Shown: positions 1 through 12,000, counted from the stretch's first letter. The stretch is DNA of 64,000 nt from Nothophaeocryptopus gaeumannii (GCA_031771865.1 JASISA010000009.1:620001-684000), one strand, 5' to 3'. Notes: generated by a model from the letters alone, not told the origin. Program-made: numbers and translations.

Positions 1-378
1 ACTCTCGCTACCATAACCTTTGCCCCGATGCGGCTCTGCGATGGTGATTCCTATTTCGGTGAATCTATGTTGAACCATTTTTGGGTCGAGCGGGGATAGG
101 TGTATGACTCCGACGGGAATTGACTTTGGGTTGTCTTTCGGCTCTGGCTTTGAGTCGGATTCTTGAGCGGGCAGGCAGACTACCACGCCTATGAGGGCTT
201 CTTCGTGAACATACTTGATGTACTTCTGCGCATCGGCTTTGGATTGGGGTTTGCAGATCCAGGCATTGGAGTTGCGATAGGAGATTCCGTCTTTTGCCAT
301 GTTGACGAAGAAGGCCTCATCTTCTGTTGGGTCTACGGCTCGGTAGAGAAGACGTGCTGAGCGGAAGGGGTCTGCCAT
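1..378 (-). CDS. GNAT-family N-acetyltransferase (3' end outside window)
   Basis: The reading frame starts at an ATG at 378 and stays open to base 1, giving about 126 N-terminal residues. It begins MADPFRSARLLYRAV, the usual first strand of RimJ/RimL-like GNAT proteins, and later contains a PVGVIHLSPLD strand followed by EIGITIAEPHRGKGYGSE. The last stretch matches the acetyl-CoA pyrophosphate-binding motif (R/Q-x-x-G-x-G/A) of GNAT enzymes. Such enzymes move acetyl from acetyl-CoA to an amine of a protein or small molecule; the substrate cannot be told here. The C-terminal part lies beyond the window. No intron is needed in the visible part. Confidence 0.8.
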   Translation of the reverse strand, partial: MADPFRSARLLYRAVDPTEDEAFFVNMAKDGISYRNSNAWICKPQSKADAQKYIKYVHEEALIGVVVCLPAQESDSKPEPKDNPKSIPVGVIHLSPLDPKMVQHRFTEIGITIAEPHRGKGYGSES

Positions 379-692
379 CGTTGTATTGCGTGTCACTGGG
401 AGTTGTGTTCCTTGTTCTTGAAGATAAGGATGAGAGGCGTCTGCGGCTAAATAGGAAGGAGCTTGGTTGAGGCTGAAGGACCGAATGCCGAGCAAATCCA
501 GTCACCGCATCTGGTCTAACTATATACACACTTTTAGTCTTCGGCTTGAGAAATAGTCACCGCAACTTGCATGCGATCGATTGACTTCAGAAAGGTCTCC
601 TACCCATGCCGTGGAGGGTATCGGGAGTAAGGATATGTGGCAAAGCAAGGATGCGGTACTCAAGCTCATCAACCAGCGCTTTCACCCGGAGC

Positions 693-1514
693 TCATCTGA
701 GAAGAAACTCTCGCCGTTCGCTCATATGGCGTATCTTTCGCAGCCGTATGCCCTCTTGAAATGTGTCGACCTCGGCGTCTTTCCAGCTGCCTGCCCCACG
801 CTCTTTCTCGTACTGCTTCTTAAATCGCTCACGCCTCACTGCCTTGACATTTTGCTCCATGTCGCCAACGAATGTATTGAAGGCGTTGCACCATACGTCT
901 TTTGCAGCTCTTGAGAAGATGATGTTATCTCGCCACTCAAGATCGGTGTCCTGAGCTCTCACTGCGTTGCGCCTGTTGATCTCTGCATTCTCGACGAAGA
1001 AGGCATGAAGTGTCGCTTCCCATAGAAAGCTAATCTCTCCCCTTTCGTAGTTGGCTTGAAGTCCAACAAGCGCAGTATCATTGGAACTACCAAAGACTGA
1101 CAGGATATGCGGTGTGAGGTCTTGCCGACCCTTTTGCTTCTCGAACTCTTGCAGATACCTCACCACATTAAGTCTCCAGAGATAGCTTGTCTGCGTTTCA
1201 TGTTCATCGACGCGCTCTTGACTCCAAGATTGTGGATATGACCATGGGTTCTGCGTCCCACGGAAGATAGCTCTGCTCTTATCGCGCTCTTCGAAGCGAT
1301 TGAACTCCATTTCGAAACAGTATTCTGAATGAACATTGAAGGAGACGAGGCATCTGTTTGGGTTTCGTAGGAACATATCACGATACGTATTCGTTATCTC
1401 GAGGTTCCACGTTCTGCTGACCTGTCGTCCCAGAAGCCAGAAGTGAGCTGGGTGATCGTACGCAGCGAATTCGAAGACTTGACGCCACAACTCGGGTGGG
1501 AGAAGAACTGCCAT
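693..1514 (-). CDS. F-box-like hypothetical protein
   Basis: A single-exon 273-residue frame with an ATG at 1514. The first 45 residues (LPPELWRQVFEFAAYDHPAHFWLLGRQVSR) resemble a fungal F-box: a proline-leucine start, alternating hydrophobics and a conserved late W/R pattern. F-box proteins usually bind Skp1 and recruit substrates to SCF ubiquitin ligases. The rest is charged, has no motif I recognise and ends in a basic tail. A domain search could reject the F-box reading because the match is short. Start and stop are clean and no disabling change is seen. Confidence 0.6.
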   Translation of the reverse strand: MAVLLPPELWRQVFEFAAYDHPAHFWLLGRQVSRTWNLEITNTYRDMFLRNPNRCLVSFNVHSEYCFEMEFNRFEERDKSRAIFRGTQNPWSYPQSWSQERVDEHETQTSYLWRLNVVRYLQEFEKQKGRQDLTPHILSVFGSSNDTALVGLQANYERGEISFLWEATLHAFFVENAEINRRNAVRAQDTDLEWRDNIIFSRAAKDVWCNAFNTFVGDMEQNVKAVRRERFKKQYEKERGAGSWKDAEVDTFQEGIRLRKIRHMSERREFLLR

Positions 1515-1938
1515 TGTGCGATGGCTACGATCAAGATCTATGAACCAAAAGAACGTGAATCTAGGATCTTTGGTGACATTTGAAAGTAGAGGACAGGAAG
1601 ACCGAACTGTTGATGAGTTTCACGAACTGGGGTCCCGGCTGAATTCAATCTTCCGCTGGCGACTTCCATCCCAGAACCTTGCCTTGGACAACAAATCTTC
1701 ACCAGTCTGTCGACAACCATTTACCTCACTTCCCACGGCACGATCAACGGCCTCCTTAACGATTCATATGATTAACAATGGAGGACCACATGATGCCACG
1801 CTCACGGCCAGCAGGTTTTGGTTGCTGGCTTGAACTCAAATCACCATGACGTACAGCTGTCAACAAATATACACCTACTCGGAGTAAGACTTCGGTTGAC
1901 TACGAGCACCATCAGCACGGTAACACACCACCACAGCC

Positions 1939-3072
1939 ATGTCAGCTCCTCCAGAGTATCCTGGCCCTGCCCGGCCGGACTACAAAGGGCCATCACAGGA
2001 GGAAGTCCGACGTGAAGCCTCCAAAGCCGCCCAGAAATCGCTCGAGCTCAAGAGAGAAGCTGAAAGGCTTAAGAAGGCTGCCAAAGGCGCCGCTGATCCC
2101 GATGAACGACAGAAGCTGTTGGAGAAGGCGTTGGACAAGGAGTGCGAGGCCGAAGCCTTTGGCAAGACAGCAAGATACATGCGAAAGGGCACCTTTCAAG
2201 GTCAGTCTCTAGATTAGACCTAGAAAGGACGTTCTCCGTCCTACGTACTGTCTTACCAAGGTCTGAAACTTGGATAAGTCTATCCTAACATTTCTGAAGG
2301 CATGGCTGTTGGAGCGGGCTTTGGCATAGCTCCAGGAGCGACCCTGGGCGCTATAACTGGGACGCTTGTGGGAGGTGTCACGTCGACCTTACTAGGCGGT
2401 ATAGGAGCTGGGATAGGCTCGCTCGTGGGCATGGTACATGGGCCATTTTGGAATATGGGTGAACAAATGGGCAAAGGCGTCAAGAAGATCACGGGAAACA
2501 TACCGGGTTGGAAGGCTACAGATGAGCAGAAGAAGACTTTGGAGAAGATGATTGGACAGATCAATGAGGAGGATACACCTAGCGATGCGGATCTGCAACA
2601 AATAGCTGAAGATGATGCTAAAGCGCGGGACTGGGGAGATTGGGCTGCTTCATTCACACCAGGGCCAAATAAGGACGCAAGCAAAAGCGACGAGACGGGT
2701 CAGAGCAATGAGATACAGCAAAGCAGAGGCACGGGCCAAAAGCAGTCGAACGGCGAAGAGCGGCACTCGAAGAGCGCTGCCGAACGCGTGAAGCAGCCGG
2801 AAAGGGTCGATCCGGAGACCGTGGAAGCCTTGAGGGGAACCATGAATGAGAACAAAGCTCAAAGCGGACAGTCCAAGGCGCAGACACGCAACAGCAGTCA
2901 GAAGCAGCAAGGTAGCCTGGAGAAGCCTCAACAGCCACCACAATCGCAAGCCCGTAAACCTCCGCGGAAGTTGGAACGCAGATCAGAGCAACCTCAAAAG
3001 GCCGCGAAGACCACGACTGGTGAGCAGAGGAAACCACGAAAACTGGAAGTTCGCTCTCGACAGGCTGCTTGA
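1939..3072 (+). CDS. Glycine-zipper protein with charged helices (two exons)
   Basis: Exon 1 is 1939-2200 and exon 2 is 2300-3072. The 99-bp intron has donor GTCAGT, a CTAAC branch-like site and acceptor GAAG, and splicing joins CAA-G to GC-ATG in frame, giving 344 residues. Residues about 20-80 form a lysine/glutamate-rich helix. About residues 88-125 form an alternating glycine-rich stretch (GAGFGIAPGATLGAITG, GGIGAGIGSLVG) typical of glycine-zipper segments that pack in membranes. The C-terminal 150 residues are low complexity, rich in Gln, Ser, Lys and Arg. Similar fungal proteins are annotated only as glycine-zipper hypothetical proteins. Function unknown; membrane association is inferred from the zipper. 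Confidence 0.75.
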
Positions 3073-3169
3073 GAACGCTCAAGGTTTCTTACCCGGCAAG
3101 CTATGCAATATCGTCGGCCGTGAATATACACATGCGGTTCCTGTCTATCGGAATGGGCAGAACATAACG

Positions 3170-3943
3170 TTATATCCGATCTCTCGATGCTGCAGGCCGC
3201 AGAAACTCTCGGCTCTGCTCTCGCTTATGCCATTTCCGTCTTCTCGGATAGTTGGTCTGCTTATGTGTCGAGCTTGACTGTCTCCCGCTCAGGAACGTCT
3301 GCACCAAATCTGACATGAACTCTGGATGATTGAGCTCGGCTTCCTTTGGGATCCACTGGTCCATGCCGAATTTTGTGTACATGTCCACCACAAACCGTCT
3401 GGCTGGAGACCCTGTGGGTGTACCGTTGTACAGCGTCATAATTGCCGAATGGCTTGGAAACGTCCGTGTACCATCTTTCGCAACATCGTCGGTCTTCATT
3501 GCCATTGCGGTCAGGACATCGTCGCAGAAGCAATCTGATTGAATCTTCTCCCCGAAACAGTATAATCTGGCCAGGAATTGGTACTCGCCATCATCCATGG
3601 GTAGTTCCGGAGGCGTCGTCGGCTTCGAAGCTATCTGCCGGAAGTACAGCCAGTCCACGTATGCAGCTACAACATCGACATCGTCTGATGGAAGGTCAAT
3701 CTGTCTTGAGCGACCCTCGCGCCATCTCTTATCCAGTGCCGTCCGGAAGAAAGGTGAGAATTCGGTCAACATCGCTTCGTGAATCGCAAAGTCCGCTGTT
3801 GGCTCCGCACCAACTCTCAACAATACGATCCGATCGTCAATCATTCTGAAGTCCACATTGTCAGCCAATACTTCGTCAATTGGGGGAGAGCATGAGGCGC
3901 ACCTCTCTGTCTTCGCGATCCGCAAATTACTTCCTTCAAACAT
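3170..3943 (-). CDS. BTB/POZ-domain protein
   Basis: The frame is open from about 4162, but its first codon there is GTG. I favour the ATG at 3943 (MFEGSNLR), giving 257 residues; an ATG at 4102 is possible. The core has the fungal BTB/POZ pattern: a strand with VGAEPTADFAIHEAML, then EFSPFFRTALDKRWREG, then IDLPSDDVDVVAAYVDWLY. A KELCH-less helical C-terminal part follows, with YCFGEKIQSDCF, seen in many fungal BTB proteins. BTB domains dimerise and often link substrates to Cullin-3 ligases, but most fungal copies have no assigned role. The next gene downstream on the same strand (4996-5751) is a damaged paralogue, so this is a local duplicate pair. Confidence 0.8.
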   Translation of the reverse strand: MFEGSNLRIAKTERCASCSPPIDEVLADNVDFRMIDDRIVLLRVGAEPTADFAIHEAMLTEFSPFFRTALDKRWREGRSRQIDLPSDDVDVVAAYVDWLYFRQIASKPTTPPELPMDDGEYQFLARLYCFGEKIQSDCFCDDVLTAMAMKTDDVAKDGTRTFPSHSAIMTLYNGTPTGSPARRFVVDMYTKFGMDQWIPKEAELNHPEFMSDLVQTFLSGRQSSSTHKQTNYPRRRKWHKREQSREFLRPAASRDRI

Positions 3944-4995
3944 CCTGACCGACACTTCCTCCTCTTTGCAACACAAGAAGAGCTCAGTCAGCAGTGCTGT
4001 GCTACCTGTCAATGGGGAACATCGGCACTTATCGCAACCAGCAACCCACCCTATTTCAACGCCCGTCCCGCCTCGCCAAGCGCCGAATGCAACCCGACGC
4101 ATTGGACCGTCCGATGTCAAACCAATTCGCTGGCAACGCCTATACACGCCATTGCTGATCACATCAATGCCTAAACTTTAAGGCGCGCGTAGTCCTTGGA
4201 TATGTTTCTCGGGTCGCGTCACTCGCCGTCAGCCAAAGCACGATAGTCCTCGGATTGGGATGCGGTGTTCTCGGTACTGAAGTCCATCTAAAGATAGTGT
4301 GAAAGAGCCGAAATGGCATTGACTGGATGTGGGCGAATGTCCATGTTCGGGCCAGGAGAGACATGATCCGTTCGGTGCGGACGTGGCGACGGCAGAGCGA
4401 ACCAAGCCGTTGGGGAGGGAGTGTGTGGCATGGCCAATCAGAGGGCGGGGATGGCGTTTGGATGGGCACATCGAGCTATAAGTTTGCAACGTACCAAGAG
4501 ATAGTTCGCGGCGAGGAAATAGGAATTTGGCATTGCTATTTGATGTCTGTATCGTGACGGGAGAGGCGGAGAGAGGGTTAGATCGGGAGAACGCAATTCG
4601 TCTGTATCCTGGACTCGGAAAGATGGCTGCTTCGCTTGGGTACTTGCATGATTGCATCGTGTTACATGAATAGCTGCCCGACCCGCTCTATGAGGCAGGA
4701 CTTGATAATCGAACGAAACGGACTTCCTAGGCGATTGACGAGAAAGGAAAGTTGCAAGATGGTCCAAAGCCTGCAGTTTTGAGCTAGTTGGACACTTCCC
4801 GGCAGCCTTGGCCGAACGACGACGCTACCAGTGATCCCGTGATGTCAGATCCGCCTTCTTATTCCGTCTTGAGACTTCACCTACGTTACAGGATGATTCC
4901 GTCTATCAGCACATCAACTCTCCAATACGGGCCTGGAGCCGTCCACTGAAGGGTCTCTCGAGCGCACAGCTCATGATTCCGGTCCAGAAGCCTGC
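3944..4995. other. Gap between the two BTB loci; no supported gene
   Basis: About 1 kb with only short overlapping frames lacking recognisable domains or consistent coding patterns. It must hold the promoter of the BTB gene at 3943 and the 3' end of the damaged BTB copy. I see no RNA gene or repeat. Confidence 0.5.
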
Positions 4996-5751
4996 TCAGT
5001 CCTTCTTGAACCACCTCTTCCGCTCGCCGTACCACTTCTTGTGCGCTGATGCCTTTGCTGGTCTGGCAATGAGAGCTTTTGCAACGTCGTGGAGGGACTC
5101 TGGATGATAGTCCTCCGAAGGCAAGTCTAAGCACTTCTGGAAGCCGTGCTCGACATGGTAGTGAACCAGCAGCTGGCGGAGTGGACTGTTGGTACTCGTG
5201 GAATCGAAGGCACATTTGATCACTGCGGGGCCAGGCAACATGTATACGCCCACCTGAGTTGGCTCATCGACGAGCTTGATCAATCCCGTGATGACCTGGT
5301 CACAGAAAGCGTCATCCTGTACCTTCTCGCCGAAGATGTACATTCGAGTAAAGCGCCGATAGAGCTCAGACACTGGTACCCCGTCCAATAAGTTAGTCTT
5401 GAACCATTTTGACTCTACCTGTGTAGGCCCAGTTCAGATATCCGCCGACGGTGGTCGCATCGTCCTCCGGCAGCTTGATCTCGTGACGTTTGCCTTCCCG
5501 CTATTCACCCTTCAATGCGGCGTCGAAGAATGGTGAATGGGACTTCAAGACAGTCTCATGTACCTCCAAGATCTGGGACTCCCCGTTGCCGCCACCGTCA
5601 CCGCCCTCGTTGTCGCTGGCCTCGTTGTCATCCGCGCCGACTATGAGGGTTAAGATCTGGCCAAGGTACCTAATAACCGTCAGTTTAGCACCAAGTCTTA
5701 TCTACGATCGCCATACTTGTTGTAGTCCGACTCGATCAAGGCTTCCGCCAT
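4996..5751 (-). pseudogene. BTB/POZ paralogue with an in-frame TAG
   Basis: Three exons can be traced. The ATG at 5751 starts MAEALIESDYNK; an intron with donor GTATGG ends just before YLGQILTLIVG; exon 2 gives HETVLKSHSPFFDAALKGE and then a TAG at 5503-5501. The frame continues as REGKRHEIKLPEDDATTVGGYLNWAYTG. A 46-bp intron with a GACTAAC branch follows, then ELYRRFTRMYIFGEKVQDDAFCD to the stop at 4996. The intact neighbour has Trp (RWREG) where the TAG sits, so a TGG-to-TAG change is the simplest explanation. Everything else in the BTB frame is conserved. The locus may be a recent pseudogene or make a short N-terminal product. Confidence 0.75.
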
Positions 5752-6033
5752 TGCGAGAGGACTGGCGGCCTTGAGAGTTCGCTTTGGATGCAGAGTAGTG
5801 TTGTGGATGTTGGAGAGTCACTGTGTACGAAGCGCAGGACCGCAAGCGATTGTCCTCGAAATGGAAGTGCGGCGAAATGCGCGGGTACTTAACGGCAAGG
5901 GCACGGGCGTTGTGAAAGTGAAGTCGTCGCATCTGACCAATTATCTGACAATGTTGTCAGAAGTGCCTGTTCTAATCCTACGGATGTGCCCTGTCTTCCA
6001 AGTAGCCTCTGTCGTCCACTGTGCGAGCCTTTC

Positions 6034-7076
6034 TTAGTCAACCAACCACTTTCTCAAAAAGCCCCCCTGTACATCGATCAATTTCCCCAAACACGGCTCT
6101 CTGAAAATATCAAAATGCCCGCCCTGCAGAATTTCGACCTGCTTCGGCTCATGCGCCTTCTCAAAAGCACCCAGCGCAATATCAGCCGGCGCGGCCCCAT
6201 CTTGCGCCATGACGATCATGAGCAGTGGGCGAGGTGAGATGTATTGGATGTAGCCTTGGCCTTCTTGCATGAGGCCGAGGTAGGATCTAATCAGGCCAAG
6301 GTCAGCGCATGGCGTTGGAGTAAGCTTAGATGGAGTGGGAGCTCTTACGTCCTCACTGTCATATCATTGACCCAGTCACACTCCTTCTCCCATTTCGAAA
6401 ACCACTCATACGCATCTGCCGTCGGCAAAGAACACACTTCGATGGGGTTTGCTGCTACGACGGGTATACGTACGGGCTCTTCGCCTCTTGCACGTGCGAG
6501 TCGGTCTGCAAGTCTGTCAGCATAGACACCTTCCCTCTTGAATCATTCACGTGAAAGTGGCGACATACCAGCAGCGAACCCTTTATACGCCGTCTCAACA
6601 AAATCGTTCCTAATCAACCGATGTATATTGCCCCATCCACTCACGACCGGCGCCATTGCAACCACACATCTCACACGTGGATCGCTCGCCGCTACTGTCA
6701 ATACGTGGCCGCCGCAGTATGAGTAGCCCCAGATTCCAATCCTCTCGGCATCGATTTCCTCCAAAGCCGACAGATACGTCACAGCGTCTGACATGTCGGC
6801 CTGCTGCTCGGCGGGTACGATTTCTCTTCTTGGAGCACCGGCACGCGTTCCTGAAGCGCCAAACCCGCGGTGGTCGTAGAGTAGAACGGCCATGGGGAGG
6901 GAGGAGGTGAAGGCTGTTGCGTAGAGAGGAAGATCCATTTCCTTGAGGCAGGACCAGCCATGGCCCATGATCAAGCAAGGCAACTTCTTGGTTTTGTCGT
7001 GATTTTCGGGTGTGTAGAGTCATCCTCGCAGTACGACACTGTCAATCGTGTTGAATTCAACGTCTTTTCGAGGCAT
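6034..7076 (-). pseudogene. Alpha/beta hydrolase (S15/polyketide-transferase-like) with in-frame TGA
   Basis: The ATG at 7076 begins MPRKDVEFNTIDSVVLRG, then an in-frame TGA (7022-7020), then LYTPENHDKTKKLPCLIMGHGWS. Related dienelactone/S15-like hydrolases continue through this strand without a break, usually with Trp or Arg there. After MGHGWS come YDHRGFGASG, the nucleophile elbow GIWGYSYCGG (G-x-S-x-x-G), two introns (donors GTATGT near 6570 and GTAAGA near 6350), and a C-terminal block ending GGHFDIF with the catalytic His. The triad therefore survives. A shortened protein could start at the Met in LIMGHGWS, but it would lack the first strands. Relatives include Xaa-Pro dipeptidyl-peptidase-like and fungal polyketide acyl-transfer hydrolases; the substrate is unknown. 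Confidence 0.75.
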
Positions 7077-7666
7077 GGTGGGGATGGACGTGCTCGTGTC
7101 GTAGGTCAAAGTTTTGGTTTCCTTCAGATCGAGGCGCGGAAATGCCTCCCTCTTTGAATGGTTGCAGGGAGAGTAAATGTCAATTCAACTCTCTTCCAGT
7201 CGTTCCACGATTATATATCAATCAGCTGAAGTCGCACAATCAAGACCACGGATCCTGCAGGATCGGAGGGCTTGGAAAACGCGCAAACTAAACCCAACAG
7301 AGGACAATGCTAAGAACGCTTACAGCGTACAACCACATGACAGACTATCCAGCTGTTCTCATGAGTTTTCAATGTAGTAAAAAGTGCGGCTGGTGGCCTG
7401 TTGGAGGAGGGGTACCTGCAGAAGTGGAGACCTAGGGTCAGCGTAAGCGGCATATGCTAATTCGCAGGTGGATCCCTCAAGTCCTGCTGCTGGCCCTTCT
7501 GCAAACGATGCACAAGGTGGGATGAGAGTATCAGGTACATGAAGTCCAGCGTTCCAGATGCTCAATTGAACGAGTACACTTTGGATCTTAAGTACCATGG
7601 ATCTCTTTCATGAACAGCATCTGACTTGTTTCCCACTAGGCTCGCAATTCTCCAGCTGCTCTCGTG
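7077..7666. other. Gap without supported gene
   Basis: About 590 bases upstream of the damaged hydrolase. Only short frames are present (the longest is about 79 codons on the minus strand, with no recognisable domain). It probably holds the hydrolase promoter. Nothing else seen. Confidence 0.5.
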
Positions 7667-8006
7667 TCATTTCCTCTCGTTATCAACATCTGGAGTGCGC
7701 TCGAAGGTGCAAGCCATCGATTCCATTTCTTGATGAGGGTTGCTGTAGGTTGTTGCAATGATTACATGTAAGCCACCTGCGTTCAGTGATTGTGTTTCGT
7801 GCCGACTTCGGGTTCGCGCAAGAAAGCTCGTGCGTGTGAAGCGAAACAGGACGTCCGGGTAGAACGTGAGCCAGAGGACGCGGTCGGAGTCCTTGCACGC
7901 AAGTTCGCAGACAGTGTGCCTGATGCCGTCAAATTTGAAAATTGGAAGTCGCGACTTACCTTATGGTCCATGCGAGAGGCCCGACTCGAACTGTACAGTA
8001 TATCAT
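7667..8006 (-). CDS. Small hypothetical protein with one intron
   Basis: Exon 1 is 8006-7960 (ATG, MIYCTVRVGPLAWTI) and exon 2 is 7919-7667. The 40-bp intron has an excellent GTAAGT donor and a GCATCAG acceptor. The spliced length is exactly 300 bases, giving 99 residues. The middle part (HTVCELACKDSDRVLWLTFYPDVLFRF) has a protein-like pattern of hydrophobics, but I recognise no family. The frame is also open upstream of the ATG to about 8110, so an additional 5' exon is possible. It lies just downstream of the complex I subunit gene on the same strand and could also be a chance frame. Confidence 0.35.
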
Positions 8007-8157
8007 TTCGTGTCTCCTGCGCCTTGCCAAAATGGAAATGCCCTTGTCCCGGCCTTCGGTAGCATACAGCTGTGAATCTTGCGCCTTGGCCTCTTGCCTA
8101 AAGCTTTCGCCTGATTCCTACTCACTGGCTCGTCCTCTTCTCGCTTAGGTCCTTTCT

Positions 8158-8818
8158 CTATTTCCCCTGCCTCTCCGCCTCCAGCTCTCTCTCCGCGTTT
8201 TGGTAGTATTTCGCGGTATCCACACCATGCTGATTATGGTTGACAAAGTTGAACCACGGCATAACATGCAAGAACACGCCCGAGTATCTGCTCTGCCGTG
8301 ACGCAGCTCCTTGCATGTACTCTGTGAGCGTCGTCTTCCCATAAAGTGGCTCCCCTCTCTTGACTTTATCCGTCATCTCCCTCATGTCCTTCTCAATCTC
8401 GCGTCGATTCTCGCTGAACCCGTAGAAACGGTTGACGGATCGGCTGTACATGAAGAGGAAACCAGCTGTTAGACCGATCGCACCTGAGAGACGCATAATC
8501 TGTGCGAACCCTCCTCGGCCGACTTCTGAGGGGGAGATGCGTTCCCACCAGACCATTAGGGCAGGTCCGGAGACTGCGAAGACGGCGCCGGCGGCGTAGT
8601 CGGAAGGGCGGGCATAGCGGAGGACTCGTGTGAAATAAGGGTCGTTGTCGATTAGCTGTGTGGAGCGTGTTAGTTACTGCACTTGTGAGATATGAGTGTG
8701 GTAGCTGTACTGGGTAGTCGCCCTTCTTGGTGGCCTGAATCTGCTTTCGGCCGGTCTGTCCGAGCTCAGGGCCTTCGGTGACGGACACGACCTGCGGCGG
8801 GTGATCTTGTGAGGCCAT
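8158..8818 (-). CDS. Complex I 21-kDa-type accessory subunit (NUXM/20.9 kDa family)
   Basis: Exon 1 is 8818-8711 and exon 2 is 8655-8158, joined across a 55-bp intron (GTACAG...CACAG), giving 201 residues. After a hydrophilic start comes KKGDYPLIDNDPYFTRVLRYARPSDY, the signature of the fungal NADH:ubiquinone oxidoreductase 21-kDa subunit N-terminal domain. Two hydrophobic helices follow (YAAGAVFAVSGPALMVWW and IGLTAGFLFMYSRSVNRFYGF), then a charged C-terminal domain ending near the stop (HGVDTAKYYQNAERELEAER). It would sit in the mitochondrial inner membrane as an accessory subunit of complex I. The start is fixed by the MASQDHPPQ exon and the intron position. I am confident of the family, less so of the exact subunit name. 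Confidence 0.85.
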
Positions 8819-9053
8819 TGTGGGTGGTGTGCGCAGGCAATGGTTGATGGATCGAGGGGTGGTCGGCGACATCGAGGTCGTGAAGCCATTGCGGAGGGCT
8901 CACTTCTGTGGCATGTGATTGGCTGAAAAGTTGTACGGCATACCATAGTCCCAGCTGAGAATTAAATGAACTTTCTTGGGTTTCGCGTGCCTGGATCGCG
9001 AAACACCTCTTAACTCTTCGCTTTGCTGCCGGTCAGATGCGAAGAGGCGGACA

Positions 9054-12000
9054 ATGGCGCGACCTTCCATATCCGACATCACCGGCGACAATGAATTAGC
9101 GAAGATTGCGCGAGAGACATGGCTCGCTTCTACCAGCCCGCCCAAAGTCCTCCCAGCAACCGTTCAAAAGCTGTGGCAGCAGCTCCAAGAAGATGAATAC
9201 TCGACCTTCTCGCTTTTACTGCTTGAGCAACTACAAGCCCTTGAGCGATATCTCTGGCCTGGCTATACGGACGATGCCTCCAACCAGCACGTCCTGCTTG
9301 TCGCCCTACTCGTCAACACGAAACGAAACGAACACCTCCCTACGTGGTCCATCTTCGCCAACACTCCTGACGAGTTCAGCGATTTCTTCAGACGAGTTGT
9401 ACATTTGAGCATTGATCAAAGTCTCGCAACTAATCTGCGCGAATATCTACTGGCCTTCATAGTAGGCGCATATCAGAGTTTGGACCATGGGATCGTGAGA
9501 AAAGAATGCGCTCCGCTGGTTTCGATTGGCGTTTGGCACAATTTGCATAGTGAGGCCGTAAGGGAGAGGCTATTAGCGAAGAGTGCACAATTGCAAAGAG
9601 CATGGCGGGCTGCAGGGAGGAAACACGACAATGCAGATGCTGCTGGGCAGGCCAGATTGCGGTTTGAAAGGAGCTGGTTGTACACCTTGGTCTTGGACTT
9701 CTTCGACAAGCTGTACGACGCAGACTCGAAGAACAGCAATGTGAACTACTGCGAGCGACTCATGGAGCTGCTTTGCGATCTGCAGAGTCAGCTTCCGACC
9801 AGGCGATATGTGAAAACCCTGCTACAGGATATGAACATCCTCCCCGCAATATCATTATCGCCGCTGTATCAGGATGAGGAGCGCGTGCAAGATATGTACG
9901 ATCTTCTCGTTCACTTCACAACTTTTCCAATCGACGACCAGGCTGGGCGACAGTTGAGCAAGCAGGAGTACGAGGAGGTCCAGAACGCCAGCATATCCAG
10001 ACTTCAAAAAATGGCCATGAAGCTGCAGCCGGAAAAGCTGAAGATTCTAGTTCTCACCAACTTCGGCGCACTTGGACAGAGGCAAGAATTGGAGGGGCAG
10101 CTGAAAGATCTGACGGACACTGAACTGATCCAGCTCTTGCAAGAGATTGGTCTCAGGACAACTGAGTATCCCGAGAAGTCTCTTCTCGTACGAGATCGCG
10201 CGCTCTGGGTGGAAACCTTGATCAACGCCGTCGAGTACAAGCCATACTACACCGAGCGAATGCGACCACTACGGATTCTGCCAACCGAGCAAGTTCTGTA
10301 TGACCGGAGTATGTTGCGAACGGACGAGCACTCTGCTGGACAGCCACTGGCGATTCCAAAGTTGAACCTTCAGTACCTGACAGTTGGTGACTTCCTTTGG
10401 AGATCATTCGTTCTATATCGACATGAAGCATTCTATGGCATTCGCAAGCATCTCGAAGATACCACTAAGCGCCTGCAACCGCGGAAAGGTGGCGGCATCA
10501 CACGATTTGACGGCTTCTCGCGGCTGGCGATCCCTATCCCTAAGCCTGGCATTATCGAGGTCATGCCTCCTCGTGTTGGTGAAACGGTGCCCGCAGAAAT
10601 CAGAGCTGAGATCATACTCGATGTCAGCCGTCTCCAGCCTGGACTTCGACGAGAATGGGAGAATTTGCGGCCAGACGACACTGTCTTCTTGCTGGCATTG
10701 CAACCCGAAGACGATGCCAAGAAACTCACGAACGGTAGCTCAAAACATTCGGCAGCTGAGAAGCTGGGTCTGAAGGCTATCAGGTGTGCGGACATTATCA
10801 GTGTGCTTGACGAGAATGGGAGGACCCTCCGACACAATCAAGATACGCACGACCATATTGAGGGCATGTCCCGGCCACGGCAACGTCGCCTGCTTGTGAG
10901 ACTGGATCCTTCGGCATACCAAGCTGACAAAGACCGCGAGAAGGCGGGAAAGCAGGATATATACGAAAGCATCAACTTGATCGTCCGGAGAAAGTCGCGT
11001 GAAAACAATTTTAGGCCGGTCCTTGAGAGTGTCAAACAGCTGGCTCTGTCTGACATTCCCATTCCAAACTGGTTCGAAGAGGTGCTTCTGGGCATTGGCG
11101 ATCCGTCCTCAGCAACATACAAGCGCTTGCCAAACAAGCTCAGAAACGTTGACTACCGAGACACGTTCCTGGACTGGCAGCATTTGATAGAGTCATTGCC
11201 TGGCAAGACAGTCGAGCCTGATCCAAAGTTCGACAAAATCTTCCCACCGCCATACGTTCTCGAGTCGACTGACGCAAAAACACCCCTGCCACCCCCGAAG
11301 AGCGGCAAGAAGAGGAGGCGAGACCAACCAGATGGACCAGATCCCGCACCCTCGGCTGAATCTCTTAGAGTCTCGACGTACACGCCTCCCAGTGTAGGGC
11401 CATATCCCACTGATGCTCCAAAGCTCAACGATGTCCGCTTCACGCCTACTCAAGTTGAAGCGGTGACTTCAGGAACCCAGCCCGGATTGACCATGATTGT
11501 TGGTCCTCCTGGTACAGGCAAGACCGACGTTGCCACTCAAGTCATCAGCAACATCTACCACAACTTTCCGCAACAACGCACGCTTCTGATCGCACACTCA
11601 AACCAAGCACTCAACCAACTCTTCCAAAAGATCACCGCACTCGATATCGACGAACGACATCTCTTACGACTCGGCCATGGCGAAGAGGAGCTTACAACTG
11701 AGGCAAGCTTCAGCAAGGCTGGGCGAGTTGAGTCATTCCTCGAGCGTGGTGCTCGCTTCCTGATTGAAGTCCAACGACTAGCTGCTAGCATCGAAGCTCC
11801 CGGGGCTCATGGAAGCAGCTGCGAGACGGCAGAATACTTCGATCAAGTTTGGATCCAGCCTAGATGGAAGCGCTACTGGGATACTGTCAGTTCTCAAACA
11901 GCACCTGAAGAGATCATATCAGCCTTTCCGTTCCATGCGTTCTTCTCCGATGCACCACAGCCCATCTTCCCGCCAAATGGCACGGAGGAGCAGCTATTTG

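Noticed and set aside
2280..3082. Three overlapping minus-strand ORFs of 99-142 codons
   Set aside because: They are antisense shadows of exon 2 of the glycine-zipper gene and show no domain.
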